Source: Diphasiastrum complanatum
Lineage: Eukaryota > Streptophyta > Lycopodiopsida > Lycopodiales > Lycopodiaceae
NCBI GenBank assembly: GCA_029204225.1
Contig: CM055106.1
Coordinates: forward strand, 48,497,337-48,561,336
Direction: 5' to 3'
DNA: 64,000 nucleotides
Each line of letters starts with the position of its first letter. The stretch's first letter is position 1. Positions 57,184 to 64,000 of this stretch are shown here, one piece after another. A program made the translations under genes and the position numbers. Below the pieces are notes generated by a model that did no database searches, was not told the origin of the DNA, and saw nothing but the letters and a program-made list of their open reading frames with translations.

Positions 57184-57537
57184 ACCTGATATCTATTAAT
57201 AGATCCGTAGATAATGTTATTAGAGTGTTTTGTGTAAAGATGAACTCGGCTTGTAATACGCATAAGGATGTCGATTTGATCTTTTCATATATATGTAAAT
57301 ATATTCTAGCAGATGTTGGCCAGACAACTGAATGGTAGATCGTTAGTCTGGAGGTAAATTCTATCCTTCTTCACAGCATTTTGAAATCAACATTCTAATG
57401 TATTTATTTTATTCTCATTCATTTTGTCTCTTAATTGATGTTTTGTGTGCTGAAGTTTTTGCAGTCACCCCAGCAAAATGATTCATTCAATTATTAATGG
57501 CACACTTTGTATAATGCAAAGTTATTTTTTGAGTGGT
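57184..57537. other. Downstream of the H3-fold gene, no gene
   Basis: Probable 3' untranslated and intergenic DNA. No clear feature. Confidence 0.4.
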
Positions 57538-57789
57538 TCATCCTTCAATAGGATGTTGATATTTTAGCATGAGCTCTGTTATGATAAAATCAAGCATCAA
57601 ATGTTCTTCCAACTCAACCATAGTCAAATATTCTTCATTATAAATAATGCTTATCTCCATTCGGTTTGTGTGACCATTTAGTTCAAAGTCTTGATCTAGT
57701 GATAGCCATGTACTGTCAATTTTCTTGTATCTCTGATAGCTAAATGTGAGACTGAGCATTTGTTTTTCAATATGATAATGGAAGATCAT
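57538..57789 (-). CDS. Hypothetical minus-strand frame
   Basis: An 83-codon frame, acidic toward the end (MVELEEHLMLDFIITELML). Unrecognised. It is convergent with the H3-fold gene. It may be an exon of an unknown gene or chance. Confidence 0.2.
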   Translation of the reverse strand: MIFHYHIEKQMLSLTFSYQRYKKIDSTWLSLDQDFELNGHTNRMEISIIYNEEYLTMVELEEHLMLDFIITELMLKYQHPIEG

Positions 57790-58475
57790 TGAAGACTTTT
57801 TAATCCTGCATTCTATATCGATACAAAGGTAGTCAGATCCTCTAATTCAACTAGTTTACCTTTCAAAATTAGGAAATCCTTCCGACTAATTCGTTGTTTC
57901 AAATGACTTATGTGGAAAACAACTCCAATAAAAAGATCTAGCTGATAAGCGATCTAGTCATTACAGGAGTTCCAAAATTAAAAAAAGACTTTTTGTAAAG
58001 ATACTTTCATTTTTTTCTCTAGTTTTGACCATCACCTGGCCCAATCAAAATGCACAAATTTGAAATCTACGTAACGTAGCTCAAATAAACTGAGAAATAA
58101 AAATACATTATAGCAAACTTTGAAATTTGTGTCCGGGTAGCATGGACGTATCCCATTGGTTTGCTCTTCCTGCCCGAACACGTGCTAATCTGCCCAACGT
58201 CAATAACTCAAGTTAAATCTACTTAACTATGTTGGTTAGTATAATTTGCTAACCATACTAGTTACAATTATAGAAATATAGTATGCACAATTACTAAAAA
58301 TATAGAATGCACAGTAACTGTGACTACTGTGGCATTCACAATTGATTAAATGTGATACAAAAAATTGAAATTAAGTATCATATCAGAGAGATTTTTGGCG
58401 CCAAAGGTTTGAAAATAGCAATTGCAAAGAGACCAAGATCTACAGTTGAGTCTGTGATTTTTTACAATAAGAAAG

Positions 58476-58971
58476 ATGACGATGATAACGGAAGCCAACA
58501 AAATATACGAAGAATTCATGGGTGTTGTTGCATCCATCATCAAAGGGCAATTTTTGACAAAAGAAAAGAGCGAAAATTACACACAAATCTTTAAGTTATT
58601 GGAAAGCAAAAATTCTGGAGTTTAAGACTACTCCAGGAGGTCACTCGATATCAAAAGTTTTAGTACAACATGTATATATGCATTCTGAAAATAAAAGTAC
58701 AAGATATCAATCCTCATGATCATCGAAAATGTAACTATAAGTATATCAAAACGTATGCACTCTACTGCAATCATAGGTGTTTTTCGATTGATGCTCTTCA
58801 AATTACAATTTAAATTATTCAACGTTTTTTGTCTTTTAGATTTATATCCATCATGCATAAGTGAATGGGAGCCAGCACAATCACTTGCAAGAATATTGGA
58901 TGTGATTCACTCTGATGTTGGAAAGCTGCAATACAGAGGAAGAAGCCCAAAGGAACTTGTAGATAGTGGTA
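58476..58971 (+). pseudogene. Two exon-like frames of an unrecognised gene
   Basis: A 49-codon frame (58476-58625) reads TEANKIYEEFMGVVASIIKG and YTQIFKLLESKNSG. After about 210 bp a strong 3' splice site (TTTTTTGTCTTTTAG, to 58838) opens a frame with ISEWEPAQSLARILDVIHSD and VGKLQYRGRSPKELVDSG, ending at a GTATAT donor (58969). The compositions are protein-like but I cannot name the gene. The pieces may be remnants of a host gene. Confidence 0.35.
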
Positions 58972-58974
58972 TAT

Positions 58975-60090
58975 ATTTTTGTGAATCTTTATATATGCCA
59001 CAAACGGATGGAGGTTTTGACAAGCTAGAAGCAATTCCATTGCCTAGTTTTCAAAGTGATGAGTTGGCCTACTCCTGACAGTATTGTTTCTAAATTCTTC
59101 AGATGCAAGCTACTCATTGATGTTAAAAATGCCATGAAGATTAGTACGAGTTAAGTTGGTTTATCTCATTGCATATATTTGTTGATTTTTTTTCAAGTGT
59201 TGGTGTTCGAAGGACACCAACTTTATTTGTTTGCAAAGATTTATCAGATGAGACTTTGTCAGATCCCATGGATGAAGGTTGGGATAATAAAACAATAACA
59301 CAAAGGAAACAAGTTCTTACAATACTATACAGAAACTTATTTGCTTGACCTTAATCTTATCTAGAATGCAATGAGACAATTTAGTGATTTGATAAAACCA
59401 TTCAGCACAAGGCATCATGTCTTCTCGTTGTCCTTAGGAGATGACTAATGATATTCATGAAAATATTCTTTCACTTATAAATGGCATCTCTAGTGGGTTT
59501 AACAACCATGCTAGCATGCCTCTGTGACACCTTGTAGCTCAATAATAGTTAAGATGTTTATATAGGTCCATGTCTATATAGTATATCTTTTAGGTCTACA
59601 TTCCACATTTAAGAAGAATAATAATCCATTTTATATAAGGTATTTGGATTAGTGTCATACTACAATTAGTTATACCTAACCTTGGAGTAAACTCTCATGA
59701 GTGGTAAAGGAGGCCTAGCTGTGGATCTGTGTATTACATGTGAAGTTCACACCCTCGTAGTATGTGTTCATAATCAATGGTTTGGAAGTCTTAAAACCCT
59801 TGCTTGGGGATTTATATGGAACTAGCAATGACTCACTGAGTAGTGAGAAATGTTACTTAGCTAGGCTGCATATGTGTCACAGTGAGGTATTCCAATTCAC
59901 ACCTAGTTGGAGAAGGACTTTAAAGAGTATAAATATACGCATAGGGCTCTCCAATGTGACACTTGATTTTGTGTAGCTACATGTTGCTCGAGTGATATGT
60001 CATCTCTACAATTAGATTGATGGTGGTGGTTCATAGCTTTGGAGTCTAGATTCATCTTATCTAGGTTGGTTGGGTTAATTTATTCTAGAA
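58975..60090. other. No gene recognised
   Basis: A weak tRNA-like stretch near 59692-59760 was considered and not called. Otherwise nothing is supported. Confidence 0.45.
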
Positions 60091-60091
60091 T

Positions 60092-60340
60092 CTAATATCT
60101 TAATTTGTTATGCTTTGGTAAAACTAGTTGTCTACTAACAAAGGTTTTCGATTGAGTGGAGTTAAATTCTTCACCATTGCATTGGATATAATCAAATATG
60201 GACCCTAAGCGATGTCGTCCCTTGGGTGCATCGTGGCTTGGGAGCCAAAGGCCAGGACAACACTTCTTTTTGGTGCATGCAATAGCATCAACATAAATGT
60301 TGAGGTAGAAAAAGAAGATGAGGAGAAAGGGTGATGTCAT
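60092..60340 (-). CDS. Short frame with a signal-peptide-like start
   Basis: From ATG at 60338-60340 the minus-strand frame begins MTSPFLLIFFFYLNIYVDAI, a hydrophobic core typical of secretory signals. It is followed by CTKKKCCPGLWLPSHDAPKG and one further Cys. An upstream in-frame ATG is at 60367. No known small secreted family is recognised and it may be the first exon of something longer. Length about 82 codons. Confidence 0.3.
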   Translation of the reverse strand: MTSPFLLIFFFYLNIYVDAIACTKKKCCPGLWLPSHDAPKGRHRLGSIFDYIQCNGEEFNSTQSKTFVSRQLVLPKHNKLRY

Positions 60341-60690
60341 GGTTTGTGGTAGTGGCAACGTCTTCAAAGAACCAAAAGTAGACTAACGGAAAAGACAATA
60401 AGTTACTTTTTTTTCATTCACCAAACGTTGGTTGCTAGTTTCCATGCATGCATGATCACTTACATGTGGGATAGTTGGGCCTTTAACACTAAAGTTGTTT
60501 TCAACACACTTTTGTGCGGGTGCACACAAATGTGTGCATAAAACTCTTGGTCACTTGACGAGACATAACATGCCATCAAATATTTGAAATTTCAATCTTT
60601 AAATTGTATGTGGAACTAGACTTGACTCTTCATTGTGTTATCAGAAGACTTAAATTTTTTTCTCTCAATTGATAGCAATTTTCCCCCAAA
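60341..60690. other. No gene recognised
   Basis: AT-rich. A CATGCATGCATGATC cluster lies at about 60443-60457. Confidence 0.4.
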
Positions 60691-60699
60691 AATTTTCAA

Positions 60700-61260
60700 T
60701 TTTCAATACTTCACATGGGTAACTTTAGGTGCACTTATATATCTCTATAGGACACATGTGTCTATGTCATAAAAGATTTTTGAAAATAGATAGCCAAAGA
60801 AAGGATTGTGAAAAGCACCTCCAAAAGAGTTGCAACTTCTTAGCTCCTTTCAATAATTTTCAACACTTGACATGGATAACTTTAGATACACATATCTATC
60901 TGTACATAACTCCAAATTGAAAAAAAATTGAGAGACATGTTTCTATGGCCATATAATACTTTCTAAAGTAGACAACCCAAAAAAATATTGTTAAAATCAT
61001 GGTGTTATACACTCAAATATAATACTTCTAGTTTTGATGATTTTTATCAACACTTAAATGGGTAACTTTGGATGCATGTATCTATCTCTATAGGCCTCAA
61101 AATTCAATTTTTTTTATAGGCATGTTTCTATAATTATATAAAATTCTTAAGAGTAAACAGATAAAAAAATTGAATGTAAAATTCACAATAATGTAATCCC
61201 ATACATGAAAATATTAAAGTTTCATCAGTACCCCCACATGTTTCAATATCTTACATATAA
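60700..61260. repeat. Diverged tandem repeat, about three units of 170-190 bp
   Basis: A landmark of the form TCAA(C/T)ACTT.ACATGG.TAACTTT, then GAT.CA..TATCTATCT, recurs near 60703, 60859 and 61049. A fainter fourth start is near 61235. Unit length is in the range of satellite repeats but identity is low. Confidence 0.6.
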
Positions 61261-61844
61261 GTTGTTCAAAATGAAGTTCTCAAAAATTTTAATCAGTAAA
61301 TGTATATATGAAAAATACACGTGGAAGGATTTGATGTGATTCATCATAGTTTATGAGATAATTTTGTGTGCATTTTTGTGACGACTCTAGTTTTAACCAA
61401 AGTCCAAACTTAAACAAGAACATTGTGATATTATACCACAAAGGCCTTGCCATAATGGTAAAATTGTTGGAGTGAAAAAAACAAAATTATCTAGTAAAAT
61501 TTTCTTTCTTCTCTTTAAGACTCAAATAAATGCATTTATTAGCTTTCTTGCTAGAGAGATAAGTATATGGAAGTTAACTTGTCACAATGATTTATTTGTT
61601 TTTTTTTTTATATTTTAATTTGTTAGATCTAGCTTACACTATCACAAAAGTAGTTAAAATTTTAGAATCGTAAAACCAAGATGGCATATTGAGATTAAAA
61701 AAGACTAAGAATTGTGTATAAAATGATTTTGCCAATAAATAGGTGATCTTCGTTTGATGACAGTTTCTTACAATGGATTTAATAATTTGATCATGAAATA
61801 TGTCCATCATTTTAGACTTTTGAAGTTGACAAGAATTCAAGAAT
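61261..61844. other. No gene recognised
   Basis: AT-rich; only chance frames. Confidence 0.45.
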
Positions 61845-62060
61845 ATTCACGATCAATATTCACAAGAATCAAGATAAGCATTTATGAGTGTTCACAATAA
61901 TCACAAGTATTCATAATAATCACAATTAATATTCACAAGTATTCATAATAATCACAATTAATATTCACAAGTATTCACAATAATGACGATCAATATTCAT
62001 GAGTATTCACAATATTCACGATCAATATTCACAATAATCATGATCAGTATTCAATATTCG
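61845..62060. repeat. ATTCACAA short-period repeat
   Basis: About a dozen ATTCACAA(T/G) words in units such as AATATTCACAAGTATTCACA with ATAATCACAAT or ATGATCAAT between. The period is roughly 15-30 bp and irregular. Confidence 0.8.
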
Positions 62061-62530
62061 TCATGATTTTAGATAATGGTTGCCAACCATCAATCATGTA
62101 GTCTTTGGAGATGCATCTATGCAAAGGTGATCATCTATCATTTAATATATGAAAGACATTTTATATATAGCCTGCAAAATAATACACTAACAAAAACAAT
62201 AAATATAGTGTAAGTAAGAGCGCTTGCACCTTTGTCTTTTCATGTGACATATACTTTATGCAAACACATCCTTGGTTGTCTAGTGAACGCGTTATTCCAT
62301 GCACATAGATGACACAAATATATCGACCTAGTATGCCAATGTAGAAATGGTTGTTTTCATAAATAATGACTAAAAAAGCATTGCTAAACTGCACAGTAAG
62401 CGAGCTTTGTAGAGTGTTTGAAAGTTTTCATGGCGATTCGCAAATGGAAAATGCAAAGATTATTAAAAAATAAATTCTATTTTTAATTTTGAATACGAAC
62501 CTAGTGCAAGAAATTGGTGATATTTTGCGA
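62061..62530. other. Left flank of the plastid insertion
   Basis: No ndhG, the expected plastid neighbour of ndhI, is present, so the plastid homology ends within about 100 bp of the ndhI stop. A 77-codon minus frame (62161-62394) looks incidental. Confidence 0.5.
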
Positions 62531-62536
62531 ACCAGA

Positions 62537-63055
62537 CTATCCATCTAAAATTTCTTTAGGTAATTGAGTTAATCCTAAAATAGCTCTAATTGTAGGATCT
62601 TCAATCAATGATGTGGACAGATGTCCCAAAGCAATCTGGTCATGATTCAATGCATTACGATCATGAGTTGGAAATTTGTATTCCTCGGTCATTGACAAGC
62701 AGTTGATAGGGCACAACTCGACGTAGTTTCCACAGAATATGCAAAATCCAAAATCAATTATGCTGTAACTTTTTAATTGCTTCTTTCTTATGTTTTTCTT
62801 GAATTCCCAATCAACAACAAATAAATTAATTGGACATACATGAACACATACTTCACAAGCAATACATTTGTCGAATTCGAAGTGAATACGTCCGTGGAAT
62901 CGTTCTGGTGGAGTTGATTTTTCGTAAAGATATTGAATGGTAATGGGTAAATGATCCATGTGATTCAGGATCACCATGAAACTCTGACCAATGTATTTTG
63001 CGGCTTGTATTGCTTGTTGACCATAGATTTGGAGTCCCTTGACCATTAAAAACAT
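62537..63055 (-). pseudogene. ndhI: Plastid ndhI in nuclear DNA
   Basis: Open frame of 172 codons (ATG at 63053-63055), homologous to NdhI, the ferredoxin-like subunit of the chloroplast NDH complex. The first [4Fe-4S] cluster [12 protein letters not shown] is intact except for R-to-H. The second reads [12 protein letters not shown], with the third Cys changed to Tyr, which would destroy that cluster. An extra Ile is in YSIIDFG. The C-terminal tail ([11 protein letters not shown]) is longer than in most angiosperms. Still uninterrupted, but substitutions are far more than a functional plastid gene would tolerate. It is followed upstream by ndhA, as in plastid gene order. Confidence 0.85.
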
Positions 63056-63150
63056 ATTAAATATCCTGGAATAAATTATTTGGTTTGTGTCTTTCACCTT
63101 ACATATTGAATCAATTTGAACATTTGTAAGAGTTTATTTTAATAAATATT

Positions 63151-63730
63151 TCATGGTAGAAAAAGTTCAAAAGAAGCTGTTAGTAATAGATTATCCAAAG
63201 CAACGAGCAAGAAGAATTTCCAACCAAGATCTACCAGTTGATCCATTCTTACTCTGGGTAAAGTCCCTGTCGTTGCGATAGAAATAAACAAAACCAAATA
63301 AGCTTTTGCTAATGTAATTATGATTTGTATTGTGATACTGAAAAACCCACTACTTTCATTGATTACATTCCATCCCAACTAGTCAAAATTTGGTACGAAT
63401 GAGATGGAAAGATTTCATTCGTCCAAATAAAAAATCGTTACAGCTAATGAGGAACTTAGTAAGCTTTGTTAAGAAACAACATAGACTGAGTCAAATTTAA
63501 TACGTGAATACTCAGTCTGATAACCCGCAACCAATTCCAATACTCGGTTTGGTAACCCGCAACCAATTCCTCTTCTGTTTCTAGTAAGTCGAAAGGCAAT
63601 CTTTCACATTCTGATAGGGAGGAAATTAAGAAAGCTACGAAACCTATGGACTAACGAGATAAATTCCATCTCCAAAAACCATATCTAGATTGTGCTTCAA
63701 CTATAGCAACTGTACTCAAGCTGTTAGATA
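63151..63730 (-). pseudogene. ndhA: Plastid ndhA exon 2 in nuclear DNA
   Basis: Reads from STVAIVEAQSRYGFWRWNLS through [50 protein letters not shown] and [20 protein letters not shown] to [12 protein letters not shown] and a stop. NdhA is a proton-pumping membrane subunit of the plastid NDH complex. Defects: TAG where Gln is expected after NLSR, a 32-bp tandem duplication (63507-63570) that shifts the frame, TAA near VVS, TGA in the LGGWNLS segment, and TAG before LGWN. Most are C-to-T/G-to-A type. Confidence 0.85.
63507..63570. repeat. 32-bp tandem duplication in ndhA
   Basis: Units 63507-63538 and 63539-63570 share TAACCCGCAACCAATTCC and differ at four to five transitions. Only one copy is expected in ndhA. 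Thirty-two is not a multiple of three, so the frame is shifted. Confidence 0.85.
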
Positions 63731-64000
63731 ATTATAGTCCATGTTCACATTGTTGTTAATATCTCTATTCCAAAACCACACATGAGACTTTAGGGTCATG
63801 TGGCTCTCCAATGGCATTTGGAGAGAGTCCTCAATGATTCACCTCCTGCGATGAATAAGACCAATTTTGAATCTATCTGAACCTTTACAATTCATTGCGC
63901 TTTTCTCGTGTGCATTCAATTTCCTTACCTTTATATCCATTTAGGATTCCATTTCTGAAATTGATTCCGAATTGAAATTTGAACTATTATTATTCGTTAG
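63731..64000 (-). pseudogene. ndhA: 3' part of the ndhA group II intron
   Basis: Minus-strand sequence at 63806-63771 reads GAGCCACATGACCCTAAAGT then CTCATGTGTGGTTTTG. This is a recognisable group II domain V (GAGCC... hairpin with the complementary ...GGTT arm), 40-odd bases before the exon 2 start. The rest of the intron and exon 1 would lie beyond the window. Confidence 0.75.

Noticed and set aside
59692-59760. tRNA-like stretch with GAGTGGTAAAGG and AGTTCACACCC
   Set aside because: Box B lacks the TTCGA core and no acceptor stem can be paired.
61441-61475. GGCCTTGCCATAATGGTAAAAT, like a SINE box A
   Set aside because: No box B follows at the right distance.
61845-62060. CRISPR-like array
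   Set aside because: The repeats are short, irregular and not separated by unique spacers, and the genome is eukaryotic.
62537-64000. Calling ndhI and ndhA native plastid genes rescued by RNA editing
   Set aside because: The frameshifting duplication, a TAA and a TGA, and the loss of an iron-sulfur Cys are not explained by editing, and the left flank is nuclear repeat DNA without ndhG.

Overview
The window is nuclear DNA of a land plant with a repeat-rich genome. Evidence for this is an intron-containing ALS3-type aluminium-tolerance gene, many Ty1/copia and Ty3/gypsy relics primed by the usual plant initiator-Met tRNA site, CACTA and MULE-type transposase genes, and a decayed piece of chloroplast DNA at the right end. 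The plastid piece (ndhI with a long C-terminal tail, ndhA exon 2 and its group II intron) looks more like a fern, lycophyte, bryophyte or non-Pinaceae gymnosperm than a flowering plant. I cannot name the species.

Layout. 0-12.5 kb: degenerate DNA-transposon coding strips, a family of GC-rich hairpin repeats (3.4-4.4 kb), a tRNA-derived SINE-like head, an AT-rich minisatellite, a copia RNase H remnant and a MULE-like transposase piece. 13-20.7 kb: diverged direct copies of a minus-strand gypsy LTR with an integrase tail between them. 20.76-21.6 kb: an unrecognised TATA-led gene. 21.6-26.3 kb: a decayed plus-strand gypsy element. 26.4-33.1 kb: nested copia pieces on both strands. 33.56-36.6 kb: a copia element with a well-defined LTR that stops abruptly inside integrase. 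36.66-41.56 kb: a SET-domain reading frame followed directly by a seven-exon CACTA (TNP2-type) transposase gene. 41.7-48.4 kb: more copia and gypsy fragments, including a clear 775-bp LTR, and a cluster of GTGGATAATCCAC palindromes. 48.47-50.83 kb: the ALS3-like gene on the minus strand, the only evidently intact host gene. 51.0-51.9 kb: a 154-bp tandem duplication and a ribosomal protein eS12 fragment. 53.3-56.0 kb: a copia pseudogene. 56.06-57.18 kb: a histone-H3-fold reading frame with a long C-terminal extension and a predicted intron. 57.2-62.5 kb: mostly non-coding, with tandem repeats. 62.5-64 kb: the nuclear plastid insertion, continuing past the window.

Decay is dominated by C-to-T and G-to-A type stops (CAG to TAG, CGA to TGA, TGG to TGA), as expected of methylated, silenced repeats. 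The two items most worth following are the H3-fold gene with its extension and the SET frame joined to a CACTA transposase. Both are chromatin-type domains lying directly against truncated copia sequence.
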